Counted from the first letter of the stretch, positions 24,742-34,832 are shown. The stretch: DNA of 64,000 nucleotides from Rhodobacteraceae bacterium QY30 (GCA_002356635.1 CP023454.1:2402501-2466500); one strand, 5' to 3'. Numbers and translations are program-made. The notes: generated by a model not told the origin, from the letters alone.

Positions 24742-24899
24742 CTGTCCGCTCCTTGCCCTCGAACCGCGCGCTTCTCGTGTGCTCAGCCATGCCGCGCCGC
24801 AGTATCCTTGAACGAAACTATAGGGGACATGGTTCCGCGATGGCAATGCGGATGCAGGTGCCGTCCGCGCACAACTGTCCCGTAAAGGAAAAGCGGGGA

Positions 24900-26315
24900 T
24901 CAGCCTTCGCGCAGGACCGCGCCCGGGTTCATGATGCCGGCCGGGTCCAGCGCCGCCTTGATCGCCCGCATGGCCCCCAGCTTCGCCGGATCGCCATATC
25001 GTTCGAGGTCCGCCACCTTCAGCCGGCCGATGCCATGTTCGGCGCTGATCGAACCGCCAAAGTCCGCCACCAGGTCATGCACCGCGCGCGTGACGGCGGG
25101 TGCCACCGGCCTGAACTCATCCGCTGTGCGACCTTCGGGCGGAAAGACGTTGTAATGCAGGTTGCCGTCGCCCAGGTGGCCGAAGCAGTTGATCCGAAGC
25201 GGCGCGATCCGTTCGACGGCGGGTGCGGCACGGGCCAGGAAGGCCGGGATTTCGGACAGGGGCAGCGAAATGTCATGCGACGCCACCGCACCGATCCGTT
25301 TGTTCCCAACCGGCAGCGATTCCCGCACCTGCCAGAAGTCGGCCGCCTGCTGGGCCGAGCGCGCGACCACACCATCCTCGGAAAGTCCGGCCTCCAGGGC
25401 TTCGGCAAACAGCGCCTCCAAGGCTTCGGACGGATCCAGCCCGTGGGGAAGGCCCACCTCGACCAGCGCCGACCAGGCGGGCGGACTGGCAAAGGGCTGG
25501 CGGAGGTCCGGCATGGTGGTGGCCAGGAAGGCAAGTCCCTGCCCCGAGATCAGCTCGAATGCCGAAACGCAACCGGCCATCCGGTCCTGCGCCCGGGCCA
25601 GAAGGTCCAGCGCGGCCTCGGGGGACGCGACGGTCAGGATCGCGGTGCCCACGGCGGCTGGTCGCGGATAGAGGCGCAGAGCCGCGGCGGTGATCAGGCC
25701 CAGCGTCCCCTCCGCACCGATCAGAAGGTGGCGCAGGTCATAGCCGGTGTTGTCCTTCCGCAGGCGCTTCAACCCGTTCAGGATCGTGCCGTCGGGCAGC
25801 ACCGCCTCGATCCCCAGGCAAAGGTCGCGCGCATTGCCGTAGCGCAGGACGTTCACGCCCCCCGCATTCGTCGACAACACCCCGCCGATCCGGGCGGTGC
25901 CCTGCGATGCCAGCGACAAGGGAAAAACGCGGTCGATCGCTTCTGCAGCCTCCTGCACCGTCTGAAGGATCGCGCCCGCCTCGGCCAGGATGACGTTTTC
26001 CTGCGGGTAGATCGCGCGGATCGCGGCCATCCGTTCGACCGAGACGATCAGCGGCGGCGGGCCATCGGCCGAGACATGACCCCACACCAGACCGGTGCCG
26101 CCCGCGAAAGGAGACAGGCCGACGCGATGCGCCGCTGCGTGCCGGACCAGCGCGGCGGCTTCGGCGGTGGTGCGGGGACGGGCAACGAAAAGGGCGTTCC
26201 CCGTGCGGCGGCGGCGCTGTTCTTCGGTGTAACGGGGGTCGGCCGGGATCACGTCCAGACCGGGAACGGCCGCCTGCAACCCTTCGGCAAACGCCGCATC
26301 CGCCGGATTTCGCAT
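24900..26315 (-). CDS. FAD-linked oxidase (GlcD / D-2-hydroxyacid dehydrogenase type)
   Basis: 471-residue flavoprotein. The FAD-binding PCMH domain runs from about residue 40 to 220, with PFAGGTGLVWG, GGVLSTNAGGVNVLRYGNARD and GAEGTLGLIT. The C-terminal FAD-oxidase domain ends with GHLGDGNLHYN and SISAEHGIGRLK, whose histidines bind metal and substrate in D-lactate and D-2-hydroxyglutarate dehydrogenases. The exact substrate (D-lactate, glycolate or D-2-hydroxyglutarate) cannot be told. The gene stands alone, divergent from the YceI gene. Confidence 0.92.
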   Translation of the reverse strand: MRNPADAAFAEGLQAAVPGLDVIPADPRYTEEQRRRRTGNALFVARPRTTAEAAALVRHAAAHRVGLSPFAGGTGLVWGHVSADGPPPLIVSVERMAAIRAIYPQENVILAEAGAILQTVQEAAEAIDRVFPLSLASQGTARIGGVLSTNAGGVNVLRYGNARDLCLGIEAVLPDGTILNGLKRLRKDNTGYDLRHLLIGAEGTLGLITAAALRLYPRPAAVGTAILTVASPEAALDLLARAQDRMAGCVSAFELISGQGLAFLATTMPDLRQPFASPPAWSALVEVGLPHGLDPSEALEALFAEALEAGLSEDGVVARSAQQAADFWQVRESLPVGNKRIGAVASHDISLPLSEIPAFLARAAPAVERIAPLRINCFGHLGDGNLHYNVFPPEGRTADEFRPVAPAVTRAVHDLVADFGGSISAEHGIGRLKVADLERYGDPAKLGAMRAIKAALDPAGIMNPGAVLREG

Positions 26316-26483
26316 GGGCCCCGTCCTTCGATCTGGATCCGGAAACGACAGAACCATGCGACCCGCGTCCCCGCAAGACCGGATCACAGTTGCGGCAAGT
26401 CCGCGATGCAGGGCGACAAGGGGCCCCGCCGGGCGCAAGATCGGGGGACGATGCGGGTCAGCCGCAGTCCCGGAGGACCTTTG

Positions 26484-27053
26484 ATGTGGCGCGCCATGCT
26501 TCTCGGCGGACTTCTCGCGGCCTCGGCTGCTTCGGCCGACGCCTCGCCGCAGGCCTACCGGCTGGACGCGGCGCGTTCCATCGTGGGTTTTGGCTGGCAG
26601 TTCGGTCCGGGCCGCGTGCAGGGCCGGATGCCGATCCTTGGGGCTGATCTGGTGCTGGACTTTCAGCGGCTTGCGGGCAGCCGGATCAAGGTGGTGATGG
26701 ACGCCACCCGGATCGAGGCGGGATTTCCCTTTGCCACCCAGGCGATCCGCGGGCCGAAGATGCTGGACGCGGCGCGGTTCGGTCAGATCCGGTTCCTCAG
26801 CCGCTCCGTCGTGGCCGAGCAGGGCGGCGCGCGGGTCAAGGGTGATCTGACCATGCGCGGCGTGACCCGCAGTGTGGTTCTGCACGCGCGCTTTCACGGA
26901 CCGGTAGGCGCGGATCCAGCCAAGCTGCGCCATCTTCGAGTTCGTCTGACGGGCCGCCTCAACCGGTCGGATTTCGGGGCATCCGGCTGGGGCGGCATGG
27001 TTGCCGACGCGATTGACCTGTCGATCCTGGCCGCATTGGACTTCGCGCCCTGA
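26484..27053 (+). CDS. YceI family periplasmic protein
   Basis: 189-residue YceI-like lipocalin-fold protein with a Sec signal peptide (MWRAMLLGGLLAASAASADA). The core shows YRLDAARSIVGFGWQF, KMLDAARFGQIRFLS and VKGDLTMRGVTRSVVL, matching the family pattern. YceI proteins bind isoprenoids or amphiphiles in the periplasm; the ligand here is unknown. The ATG at 26484 has GGAGG eight bases upstream. Confidence 0.9.
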   Translation: MWRAMLLGGLLAASAASADASPQAYRLDAARSIVGFGWQFGPGRVQGRMPILGADLVLDFQRLAGSRIKVVMDATRIEAGFPFATQAIRGPKMLDAARFGQIRFLSRSVVAEQGGARVKGDLTMRGVTRSVVLHARFHGPVGADPAKLRHLRVRLTGRLNRSDFGASGWGGMVADAIDLSILAALDFAP

Positions 27054-27146
27054 CGGCGCACGAGGCAAGGGTTCCGAGTTGCTCCGAAAGCGCGGCGAGT
27101 GTCGCTGCCGGACGGCGATGCGCCGGGACACCGGCTGCCGGTGCCG

Positions 27147-27737
27147 TCAGGCCTGGCCGATGTCCGTGCGGCCGCGCCGGTCGCTGCGCAGGTTGGAATA
27201 CAGGACGTGGTTGCGCCAGCGGCCGTTGATCTGCAGATAGCTTTGCGCGACGCCTTCGTATTTGAAGCCGGACTTTTCCAGCACCCCGCGCGACGCGGTG
27301 TTTTCCGGCAGGCAGGCCGCCTCGATCCGGCTGAGGTCCATCGCGGTGAAGGCATGGTGGACAACGGCGGCGATCGCTTCGCGCATGTAGCCCTGCCGGG
27401 CGTGGCGCGCGCCGATCCAGTAGCCGATGGTCCCCGCCTGCGCCGGCCCGCGCCGGATGTTGTCCAGCGTCAGCGCACCCAGAAGCGCACCATCGCTGCG
27501 CCGGGTCAGGAAGACCGGCAGCGCCGTGCCGCCCGATTCGGCCCGCGAGGACCAGTAGACGCGATTGGTGAAGGACTTCCGCGCCAGATGATCGGGGGAC
27601 CAGACCGGCTCCCACGGGACCAGAAAATCCCGGCTTTCGGCCCGCAGCGCAGCCCAGTCGCGGAAATCACCGTGCTGCGGCAGCCGAAGGACAAGCCTTT
27701 CGGTGTCGATCCGCAGCGAACGGCGTCGCAAGAACAT
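27147..27737 (-). CDS. GNAT N-acetyltransferase (RimJ-like)
   Basis: 196-residue GNAT acetyltransferase with TERLVLRLPQHGDF at the N-terminus, a central LLGALTLDNIRRG strand, the acetyl-CoA loop region ARHARQGYMREAIA and the C-terminal CLPENTASRGVLEKSGFKYEG. This is the RimJ/RimL pattern for N-terminal acetylation of ribosomal or other proteins. The ATG shares one base with the stop of the M16 peptidase (TGATG), so it is the last gene of the leftward operon. Confidence 0.92.
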   Translation of the reverse strand: MFLRRRSLRIDTERLVLRLPQHGDFRDWAALRAESRDFLVPWEPVWSPDHLARKSFTNRVYWSSRAESGGTALPVFLTRRSDGALLGALTLDNIRRGPAQAGTIGYWIGARHARQGYMREAIAAVVHHAFTAMDLSRIEAACLPENTASRGVLEKSGFKYEGVAQSYLQINGRWRNHVLYSNLRSDRRGRTDIGQA

Positions 27738-29005
27738 CAGGCCGCAAGCCTTTGGCGGATGTCGTCCAGGTGCGGCGCCGCCTCGACCGGACCGTAAAGC
27801 GCGAGGGCGTTGGCCTGCGTCGTCACGAGGCCTTCCCCGAAACGGCGCACGTCCGCCACCGTCACGGCATCGATCTTGGCGGTCGCTTCGGCCAGATCGG
27901 GCACCCGGCCCCAGATCGCCAGGTACCGCGCCATCCGCTCCGCCCGCGACGAGGGGCTTTCCAGCCCCATCAGCAGTCCCGCCTTCATCTGCGCGCGGGC
28001 GCGTGCGACTTCGGCTTCGGTCATGTCCTCGGCCGACCGTTTCAGTTCTTCGGCGGTCAGGGTGCACAGATCGGTGATCTCTTCGGCCGAGGTGCCGGCA
28101 TAGATCGTCACCATGCCGGTGTCGTCATAGCTGCCCGACTGCGCGTAGATCGAATAGCACAGCCCGCGTTCTTCGCGGATCTTCTGGAACAGACGCGAGG
28201 ACATGCCCCCCCCCATCGCGGTGGAATAGACCTGCGCGGGATAAAGATCGGCATCGCGGTAGCCAGGACCGGCAAAGCCCAGGGCGAAATGGACCTGTTC
28301 CAGTTCCTTCACCTCGCGCCGCTCGCATCCCTGCCAGCGCGCCGCTTCCCGGCCCTGCGCAGCGATCGGGGACAGCCCGCCGAAGATGGACGTCGCCTGC
28401 GCGACCAACGCGTCATGGTCCACCGCTCCCGCGGCCGAAACGATCATCTGGCCCGGGCCATAGTGCTGGCCGACGAAGCGGCGCAGATCCTCCTGTCCGA
28501 AGGCTGAAACCCGTTCGGCGGGACCCAGGATCGTGCGTCCCAATGCCTGTCCCGGGAACGCCGCCTCTTGCAGCCAGTCGAAGATGATATCGTCGGGCGT
28601 GTCCAGCGCCTGACCGATTTCCTGCAGGATCACGTGACGCTCGGTCTCGATGTCGGCTTCGTTGAACACGGGGTTCAGCACGATGTCGGAAATCACGTCC
28701 AGCGCCAGCGGCACGTCCGCCTCCAGCACGCGGGCGTAATAGGCCGTCATCTCGCGCGAGGTATAGGCGTTGATGTAGCCGCCCACGTCCTCGATCTCTT
28801 CCGCGATCTGAAGCGCGCTGCGGCGCTTTGTGCCCTTGAAGGCCATGTGTTCGAGGAAATGCGCGATCCCGTTCTGTGCGATGGTTTCATGGCGTCCGCC
28901 CGCCGTCACCCAGACTCCGACCGAGGCCGAGGCAAGGCCCGGCATGTATTCGCTGACGACCCGCAGGCCATTCGGCAGGGCGGTAAGTTTCGTCTTTGTC
29001 TTCAA
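27737..29005 (-). CDS. M16 family zinc peptidase (processing-peptidase type)
   Basis: 422-residue M16 metallopeptidase related to the mitochondrial processing peptidase beta subunit. The inverted zinc motif HxxEH is H49, E52, H53 in GIAHFLEHMAFKG, and the third ligand is the Glu in DIETERHVILQE. The second half is the inactive paired domain. It overlaps thrC by four bases (ATGA) and is followed by the GNAT gene; the same order is common in alphaproteobacteria. Likely soluble; the substrate is unknown. Confidence 0.94.
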   Translation of the reverse strand: MKTKTKLTALPNGLRVVSEYMPGLASASVGVWVTAGGRHETIAQNGIAHFLEHMAFKGTKRRSALQIAEEIEDVGGYINAYTSREMTAYYARVLEADVPLALDVISDIVLNPVFNEADIETERHVILQEIGQALDTPDDIIFDWLQEAAFPGQALGRTILGPAERVSAFGQEDLRRFVGQHYGPGQMIVSAAGAVDHDALVAQATSIFGGLSPIAAQGREAARWQGCERREVKELEQVHFALGFAGPGYRDADLYPAQVYSTAMGGGMSSRLFQKIREERGLCYSIYAQSGSYDDTGMVTIYAGTSAEEITDLCTLTAEELKRSAEDMTEAEVARARAQMKAGLLMGLESPSSRAERMARYLAIWGRVPDLAEATAKIDAVTVADVRRFGEGLVTTQANALALYGPVEAAPHLDDIRQRLAA

Positions 29006-30396
29006 AGCGCACGCCTTTCGCGGATCAGCGTCTCAAGCGCCGACAGGTCATTCGGAACGCGCGTCACGCGTTCGGGACGTTCGAACAGGTCGGCCATGCG
29101 CGGCGGCAGGCCGGGGCGCAGTCCCGTCGCGGCCTCGACGGCATCGGGGAATTTGGCGGGATGTGCGGTGGCAAGCGTCACCATCGGAACGGTGCCCAGG
29201 TGGCTGTTGGCCACCTTCACGCCCACGGCGGAATGGGGGCACAGAAGTTCGGCGCTTTGCGCCAGCGTGGCGGCGATGGTGGCGCGGGTTTCCTCTTCTG
29301 ATACGCGGCCCGAGGCGAAGATCTCGCGCAGCGATTGCAGCGCGCCCTGGCTGACGGTGAAGCCGCCTGTCGCCTTCATCTCCTCCATCACGCGGGCCAC
29401 GGCGGCCCCGTCGCGGCCATAGGCATCAAACAGCGCGCGCTCGAAGTTCGACGATATCTGGATGTCCATCGACGGGCTGATCGAGGGCTTCACCCCGTCC
29501 ATCTGGTAGCGCCCGCTGCGCAGGCAGCGGTCGAGAATGTCGTTCTGATTGGCGGCGATCACCAGCTTGTCGATCGGCAGGCCCATCCGCCGGGCGATGT
29601 CGCCCGCGAAGATGTCGCCGAAGTTGCCGGTCGGCACAGTGAAGCTGACCTTGCGGTGCGGCGCGCCCAGGCTGACGGCGGCGGTGAAATAATAGACCAC
29701 CTGCGCCAGCACCCGCGCCCAGTTGATGGAATTGACGCCGGCCAGGCCCACCTCGTCGCGGAAGGAAAAATCGTTGAACATGTCCTTCAGCCGCGACTGG
29801 CAATCGTCGAAATCACCGTCCAGCGCCAGGGCATGGACGTTCGCCTCGGACGGGGTCGTCATCTGGCGGCGCTGTACGTCCGACACGCGGCCATGCGGGA
29901 AAAGGATGAAGACATCGACGTTCGACAGACCCCGGAATGCCTCGATCGCGGCCGAGCCGGTATCGCCGCTGGTCGCGCCAACAATGGTCACCCGCCGCCC
30001 GTCGCGCGCCAGGGCGATCTGGAACAGCTGGCCGATCAGCTGCATGGCGAAGTCCTTGAAGGCCAGTGTCGGGCCGTGGAACAGCTCCAGCAGGAAATGG
30101 TTCGGCGCCAGCTGCTTCAGCGGCGCGCGCGCAGCATGGCCAAAGCCCTGATAGGCCCGGTCGATGGCGGCGCGGAATTCATCATCGGTGAAGGCATCGC
30201 CAACGAAGGGCCGCATGATGCGGAAGGCCGCCTCTTCATAGCTCGACCCCGCCAGTCCCGCGATCTGGTCGGTGGTCAGGGTCGGGATGTCCTGCGGCAC
30301 ATAAAGCCCGCCATCGCGCGCAAGGCCCGTCAGCATGGCTTCCCCGAAGCCCAGAACCGGGGCCTGCCCCCGCGTCGAGACATAGTTCATCGTCAC
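29002..30396 (-). CDS. thrC: Threonine synthase
   Basis: 464-residue PLP enzyme that turns O-phosphohomoserine into threonine. The N-terminal domain starts YVSTRGQAPVLGFGEAMLTGLARDGGLYVP, typical of the longer proteobacterial and yeast-type enzyme. The PLP lysine is in LAFKDFAMQ and the phosphate loop is ATSGDTGSAA. The start can be ATG 30396 or 30390. It lies between SURF1 (8 bases upstream) and the M16 peptidase (4-base overlap), so it is co-transcribed with the cytochrome oxidase genes. Confidence 0.96.
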   Translation of the reverse strand: MTMNYVSTRGQAPVLGFGEAMLTGLARDGGLYVPQDIPTLTTDQIAGLAGSSYEEAAFRIMRPFVGDAFTDDEFRAAIDRAYQGFGHAARAPLKQLAPNHFLLELFHGPTLAFKDFAMQLIGQLFQIALARDGRRVTIVGATSGDTGSAAIEAFRGLSNVDVFILFPHGRVSDVQRRQMTTPSEANVHALALDGDFDDCQSRLKDMFNDFSFRDEVGLAGVNSINWARVLAQVVYYFTAAVSLGAPHRKVSFTVPTGNFGDIFAGDIARRMGLPIDKLVIAANQNDILDRCLRSGRYQMDGVKPSISPSMDIQISSNFERALFDAYGRDGAAVARVMEEMKATGGFTVSQGALQSLREIFASGRVSEEETRATIAATLAQSAELLCPHSAVGVKVANSHLGTVPMVTLATAHPAKFPDAVEAATGLRPGLPPRMADLFERPERVTRVPNDLSALETLIRERRAL

Positions 30397-30403
30397 CGAT
30401 CCT

Positions 30404-31075
30404 TCACACCTGTCTTTGCCTGATACGCCACAGAAGAAGCAGTGTCATCCCCACCCAGACTCCTGCCAGTGAAAACCAGGTGATGGCGTAACCCAGGTGA
30501 TCGTTGGGAATCCCGGCGGTGGAAATCGGCATCGGACGGATGCCCTGGGCATCGCCGCCGGCTTCGGCAGCGACGACCAGCACGGGTTCGGTGCCCAAGG
30601 CGGCGGCCATCTTCGGGACATCCCGCGCAAACCAGATGTTGGCCTTCAGATCGGGGGCCAGCGTGTAGCTGTCGGTCTCCTCGGGCCAGTGCAGGTTGCC
30701 CCGCAGGTCCAGCGGCACGGGCGGGCGGGTTTCGGCCTTGGCCGCTTCGGGGATGTAACCCCGATCCAGAAGGATCCGGCGCCCGTCCCTGGTCTGGAAG
30801 GCGGCGATCACCTGAAACCCGGCACCAACTCCTTTTTCCCCCGACAGCACCAGCGCCTCTTGCCCGGTGGTGTGTCCGGCGACGTGGACCGGGGTGTATT
30901 TCGCCTCCGGCCCGGCGGTGGCGGGCAGCGGCCCGGCCGGGCCGTCGATGCGGGCGGCAATCCCGGCCAGCAACGCCTCTTTCCACGCCAGTCGTTGCAC
31001 CTGCCACAGGCCCAGCGCAACCAGGATGGCACATCCCAGGATACCCAGCGCGACAGGAAAGATGTAACGGCGCAT
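30404..31075 (-). CDS. SURF1 family cytochrome oxidase assembly protein
   Basis: 223 residues. Two transmembrane segments flank a periplasmic domain: residues about 5-25 (IFPVALGILGCAILVALGLW) and a second near the C-terminus (WFSLAGVWVGMTLLLLW). The start GLWQVQRLAWKEALL and RRILLDRGYIP are family signatures. SURF1 proteins help heme a insertion into subunit I of aa3 oxidase. It lies downstream of ctaE, with a hairpin between them. Confidence 0.93.
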   Translation of the reverse strand: MRRYIFPVALGILGCAILVALGLWQVQRLAWKEALLAGIAARIDGPAGPLPATAGPEAKYTPVHVAGHTTGQEALVLSGEKGVGAGFQVIAAFQTRDGRRILLDRGYIPEAAKAETRPPVPLDLRGNLHWPEETDSYTLAPDLKANIWFARDVPKMAAALGTEPVLVVAAEAGGDAQGIRPMPISTAGIPNDHLGYAITWFSLAGVWVGMTLLLLWRIRQRQV

Positions 31076-31097
31076 GCCGGCCCCTTCTTGCAATGCG

Positions 31098-31122
31098 AAA
31101 GGCGCGGGGTTGCCCCCGCGCC
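31098..31122 (-). terminator. Hairpin after ctaE
   Basis: Perfect 9-bp stem GGCGCGGGG (31101-31109) and CCCCGCGCC (31114-31122), loop TTGC, with only three T on the minus strand. It lies between ctaE and SURF1, genes in the same direction, and is more likely a partial terminator or mRNA stabiliser than a full stop. Confidence 0.6.
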
Positions 31123-31145
31123 CGAAGTTCAATCGCGCCGATGGA

Positions 31146-31949
31146 TCAGGCAGAGCCCCAGATGTAGATCGAGGCGAAGAGGAACAGCCAGACCACGTCG
31201 ACGAAGTGCCAGTACCAGGCAGCGGCCTCAAGGCCGACATGCTCTTGGGGCGTGAAGTGGCCCTTCATCGCGCGGAAAGCGCAGATCAGCAGGAAGATCG
31301 TTCCGATAATGACGTGGGCGCCGTGGAAGCCGGTCGCCATGAAGAACGAGGCGCCGTAGATGTTGCCGGCAAAGCCGAAGGCCGCGTGGCTGTATTCGTA
31401 GGCCTGGAAGAAAGTGAAGATCACGCCCAAACCCGCGCCAAGCAGCAGGCCGTTCACCAGGTCCTTGCGGTTGTTTTCATGCACCAGCGCATGGTGCGCC
31501 CAGGTGACCGCCGCGCCCGAGCAGAGCAGGATCAGCGTGTTGATCAGCGGCAGGTGCCAAGGATCGAAGGTCTCGATGCCCGCGGGCGGCCAGACGCCGT
31601 CCTTGATCGGGCTGTCGGGCCCCATCGGATACAGGGCATGCTTGAAGAAGGTCCAGAACCAGGCCGAGAAGAACATCACCTCGGAGATGATGAACAGGAT
31701 GAAGCCATAGCGCAGGCCGATGCGGACGACCGGGGTGTGATCGCCCACCTGCGCCTCTTTCACGACGTCGGCCCACCAGCCGTACATGACGTAAAGCACC
31801 AGCGCGACACCGCCCAGGAACATGTAGGCCGTGATGCCCTTCATCCACAGCACGGCGCCGAAAAGCATGACGAAAGCGCCGACAGAGGCCAGAAGCGGCC
31901 AGATCGAGGGCGGTAGGATGTGGTAGTCGTGGTTCTTGGAATGCGCCAT
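31146..31949 (-). CDS. ctaE: Cytochrome c oxidase subunit III
   Basis: 267-residue subunit III of an aa3-type oxidase with seven transmembrane segments. The N-terminal [18 protein letters not shown], the [16 protein letters not shown] segment and the [17 protein letters not shown] and [14 protein letters not shown] segments are diagnostic. The last conserved helix ends at the C-terminus (SIYIWGSA). It lies in the cta cluster downstream of ctaG. Confidence 0.97.
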   Translation of the reverse strand: MAHSKNHDYHILPPSIWPLLASVGAFVMLFGAVLWMKGITAYMFLGGVALVLYVMYGWWADVVKEAQVGDHTPVVRIGLRYGFILFIISEVMFFSAWFWTFFKHALYPMGPDSPIKDGVWPPAGIETFDPWHLPLINTLILLCSGAAVTWAHHALVHENNRKDLVNGLLLGAGLGVIFTFFQAYEYSHAAFGFAGNIYGASFFMATGFHGAHVIIGTIFLLICAFRAMKGHFTPQEHVGLEAAAWYWHFVDVVWLFLFASIYIWGSA

Positions 31950-31988
31950 GTCTTTGTCCCTGGTCGTGGGCCGCTTCCGGCCTTTCGG

Positions 31989-32567
31989 TCAGTTATAGGT
32001 GGTGTTCGTTCCCTGCGGCAAGGCCGCCTGGTTCTCGGGCAGAGGGGTTTCGTAGAAGGTGTAGGAAAGCGTGATGCTGCGGACATAGCCGGCATCCCGA
32101 TCGCCGACGATCGCCGGATCGACGAAGAAGGTCACCGGCATCTCGACCCGTTCGCCGGGTTGCAGCACTTGCTCGGTGAAGCAGAAGCACTGGATCTTGT
32201 CGAAGAAGCCGCCGGCGATTTCCGGGGCAACGTTGTAGCTGGCCGTTCCCGCCACGGGTCGGTCGGTCGGGTTGTAGGCTTCGTAATAGGCGATGGCCGT
32301 TTCACCGATCCGCAGCGTCATCTGCCCGACCTTGGGCTTGAACTCCCACGGCATGTTCTTGTCGACGTTGGCATCGAAATGCACCGTCACGGTTTCATCC
32401 AGAATCTGGTCCGATCCGCGGTCGGCGGTCTGCGGCGTGCCGCCATAGCCCGTGGTGCGGCAAAACCAGTCGTAGAAGGGCACCGCCAGGAAGGACAGCG
32501 TTGCCATCACGGCGACGATCCCCAGAAGCTTCACGGCGATACGGCCGTTGGCGCGACCCGGCGTCAT
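31989..32567 (-). CDS. ctaG: Cytochrome c oxidase assembly protein CtaG/Cox11
   Basis: 192-residue membrane-anchored copper chaperone that delivers CuB to subunit I. One N-terminal transmembrane helix (VKLLGIVAVMATLSFLAVPF), then DWFCRTTGYGGTPQ and the copper motif CFCF in KIQCFCFTEQ. The remainder is an immunoglobulin-like periplasmic domain (EMPVTFFVDP). The start overlaps the stop of the small upstream gene by four bases (ATGA). Confidence 0.97.
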   Translation of the reverse strand: MTPGRANGRIAVKLLGIVAVMATLSFLAVPFYDWFCRTTGYGGTPQTADRGSDQILDETVTVHFDANVDKNMPWEFKPKVGQMTLRIGETAIAYYEAYNPTDRPVAGTASYNVAPEIAGGFFDKIQCFCFTEQVLQPGERVEMPVTFFVDPAIVGDRDAGYVRSITLSYTFYETPLPENQAALPQGTNTTYN

Positions 32568-32791
32568 GGCTGCCCACCGGTCGATGGGCTGGCCTGCCCC
32601 GCCTGCGGCAGGACGGCCTGCGGCGCGGTCGCCTGGGACTGGCCGGGCGGGTTGCCCTGGTCGTCCTGCCGCGACACCTTGACGATGGTCAGGGCGAAGA
32701 TCACCGCGACGAAAGCCGCCAGAACGGCCCCCAGACCCAGGTTGCGCGACCAGCGACGGCGATGGAGTTCGTGATCGGGACGGAAGGACAT
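32564..32791 (-). CDS. Small cta-cluster membrane protein (CoxF-like)
   Basis: 75 residues: basic cytoplasmic start MSFRPDHELHRRRWSRN, one hydrophobic helix (LGLGAVLAAFVAVIFALTIV) and a Pro/Gln/Ala-rich tail without order. It begins two bases after the ctaB stop and its stop overlaps the ctaG start (ATGA), so it is a real, coupled member of the operon. A small ORF at this place is a regular feature of alphaproteobacterial cta clusters; its function is unproven. Confidence 0.8.
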   Translation of the reverse strand: MSFRPDHELHRRRWSRNLGLGAVLAAFVAVIFALTIVKVSRQDDQGNPPGQSQATAPQAVLPQAGQASPSTGGQP

Positions 32792-32793
32792 GG

Positions 32794-33741
32794 TCACGCC
32801 CCCTGCCACCAGGTCATGAACCCGGCACCCCGAAGCGCCGCATCGACCAGCAGGGCGGTGAAGTGCAGGAACAGATATGCAAGCGAAAACTTGAACAGCG
32901 CCTTCTCGGCCTTGTAGCCATCCGCCTCGGCCTGCGCCTCGGGGCGGCGCCACAGGCGGAATGCCCCCCATATGAAACCGGCGTTCAGCACCACCGCCGC
33001 CGCCAGGGTAACCGGTCCGCCGACCGCACTGGCCGCAAGCGCCAGCGCGAAGGGCGCCAGCAGGATGGTATAGACAAGGATATGCGTCCGCGTGGCGGCG
33101 CGGCCGTGCGTCACCGTCAGCATCGGAACCCCAGCCTTGGAATAGTCGTCCTTCATGAACAGGGCCAGGGCCCAGAAGTGCGGCGGGGTCCACATGAAGA
33201 TCAGCGTGAACATCAGGACGGACTCGACGCTGACGCCGCCCGTGGCCACGGCCCAGCCGATCATCGGCGGAAAGGCCCCGGCGGCACCGCCGATGACGAT
33301 GTTCTGCGGGGTCAGCCGTTTCAGCCAGATCGTGTAGACGACGACGTAGAAGAAGATCGTGAAGGCCAGGAAAGCCGCCGCGAACCAGTTCGCCGCCAGC
33401 CCCAGCATCAGGCACGAGATCCCCGACAGCGCCAGTCCAAAACCCAGCGCCTCGCCCGAGGCGACGCGGCCCGACGGGATCGGACGCGACCGGGTGCGGC
33501 GCATCACGGCGTCGATGTCGGCGTCGTACCACATGTTCAGCGCGCCCGAAGCGCCACCGCCCAAAGCGATGAACAGGATCGAGATGAAGCCCACGAACGG
33601 ATGGACATGTCCCGGCGCGACCAGAAGGCCGACCATCGCCGTAAAGACGACCAGCGACATGACGCGGGGTTTCAGCAACTGCACATAGTCGCCAAAGCCC
33701 GCATCCTGCGGTTGGTCCATCACGGTATAATCGCTCATCAC
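32794..33741 (-). CDS. ctaB: Protoheme IX farnesyltransferase (heme O synthase)
   Basis: 315-residue UbiA-superfamily prenyltransferase that adds a farnesyl group to heme b to make heme o, the precursor of heme a. Motifs: the prenyl-diphosphate site [19 protein letters not shown] at about residues 68-87, and the later YTIWLKR and PPMIGWA. About eight to nine hydrophobic segments. ATG 33741 or 33738 are both possible. It lies between ctaC and the small membrane-protein gene. Confidence 0.96.
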   Translation of the reverse strand: MMSDYTVMDQPQDAGFGDYVQLLKPRVMSLVVFTAMVGLLVAPGHVHPFVGFISILFIALGGGASGALNMWYDADIDAVMRRTRSRPIPSGRVASGEALGFGLALSGISCLMLGLAANWFAAAFLAFTIFFYVVVYTIWLKRLTPQNIVIGGAAGAFPPMIGWAVATGGVSVESVLMFTLIFMWTPPHFWALALFMKDDYSKAGVPMLTVTHGRAATRTHILVYTILLAPFALALAASAVGGPVTLAAAVVLNAGFIWGAFRLWRRPEAQAEADGYKAEKALFKFSLAYLFLHFTALLVDAALRGAGFMTWWQGA

Positions 33742-33788
33742 GCTCTCCGGTCAGGGGGCGGGCCGGGTGGACCCGCCTGCCCCGCTCC

Positions 33789-34649
33789 TCAGTTCGACGC
33801 GACCTGCACCGGCGCCGTGGCGCCCGCGGCCGCGACCTTGGTCCGGGCTTTCCAGTCCGCGTAGGCCTGTTCGCTGACCACCTTCACGACGATAGGCATG
33901 AAGGCATGGTCCTTGCCGCACAGTTCCGAGCACTGGCCAAAGTAGATGCCTTCCTTTTCGGCCCTGAACCACAACAGTCCGATCCGCCCCGGAACCGCAT
34001 CCTGCTTCACCGCGAAGGCGGGGATGGTCCAGGAATGGATCACGTCGTTGCCGGTGACGCGCATCACGATGTTCTTGTTGACGGGCACCACCACGGCGTT
34101 GTCGACGGCCAGCAGGTATTCGTCATCCTTGTAGCCGTATTCCGCCAGCTGTTCCTTCGCCAGCAGCAGGCTGTCGAAGGTGATGCCGTCATCGGGATAT
34201 TCGTAGGACCAGAACCACTGGTTGCCGGTCACCTTGATGGTCACGTCGGCCTCGGGCATGGTCTGCTGGTTGCGCAGGATCGGCAGCGAGTTCACACCAA
34301 GAACCACCAGGATCAGGATCGGGACCAGCGTCCAGACGATTTCCAGCGGGGTATTGTGGGTAAAACGCGCCGGCGTCGGATTCGCACGGCGGTTGAAGCG
34401 CAGGATCACCACCGCCAGAAGCGCCACGACCAGGGCCGTCACGCCGAAGCAGATGTACATCAGCACCCCGTCCAGCCACTGCTGCTCCAGCGCCAGCTGC
34501 GACGATGCGGGCTGGAACCCGATGCCCTCGGCGTGAGGCTTGCCCACCACGTCAAGTCCGGTGATTCCATCCTGGGCCCGGGCCACCCCGGCCAGCATGG
34601 TCGCACCAAGGGCCATCCCCAAGCCCGAAAGTCTGCTTGCAAAGCGCAT
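33789..34649 (-). CDS. ctaC: Cytochrome c oxidase subunit II
   Basis: 286-residue subunit II carrying the CuA centre that accepts electrons from cytochrome c. Signal peptide [25 protein letters not shown], two transmembrane helices, and the periplasmic cupredoxin domain with [14 protein letters not shown] and the CuA motif [14 protein letters not shown]. The start at 34649 is fixed by the signal peptide. It is the first gene of the leftward cta cluster; subunit I is not in the window. Divergent from tldD. Confidence 0.97.
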   Translation of the reverse strand: MRFASRLSGLGMALGATMLAGVARAQDGITGLDVVGKPHAEGIGFQPASSQLALEQQWLDGVLMYICFGVTALVVALLAVVILRFNRRANPTPARFTHNTPLEIVWTLVPILILVVLGVNSLPILRNQQTMPEADVTIKVTGNQWFWSYEYPDDGITFDSLLLAKEQLAEYGYKDDEYLLAVDNAVVVPVNKNIVMRVTGNDVIHSWTIPAFAVKQDAVPGRIGLLWFRAEKEGIYFGQCSELCGKDHAFMPIVVKVVSEQAYADWKARTKVAAAGATAPVQVASN

Positions 34650-34832
34650 GTCGTCTTCCCGTAATCTGTCGCGGCTGGACCCGGTCCCCCTCCTGAACTC
34701 TGCACAAGGCAGAGAGGACCGGTTGTTTAGCAACATTCTAAAAGCATATTAGACAGGTGCGGACAAGCGAAACCCTGTGACAATGCCCCGCAAAAAGAAC
34801 GCCGGCCAGAGGCCCGGCCCGAAAGGACAATC

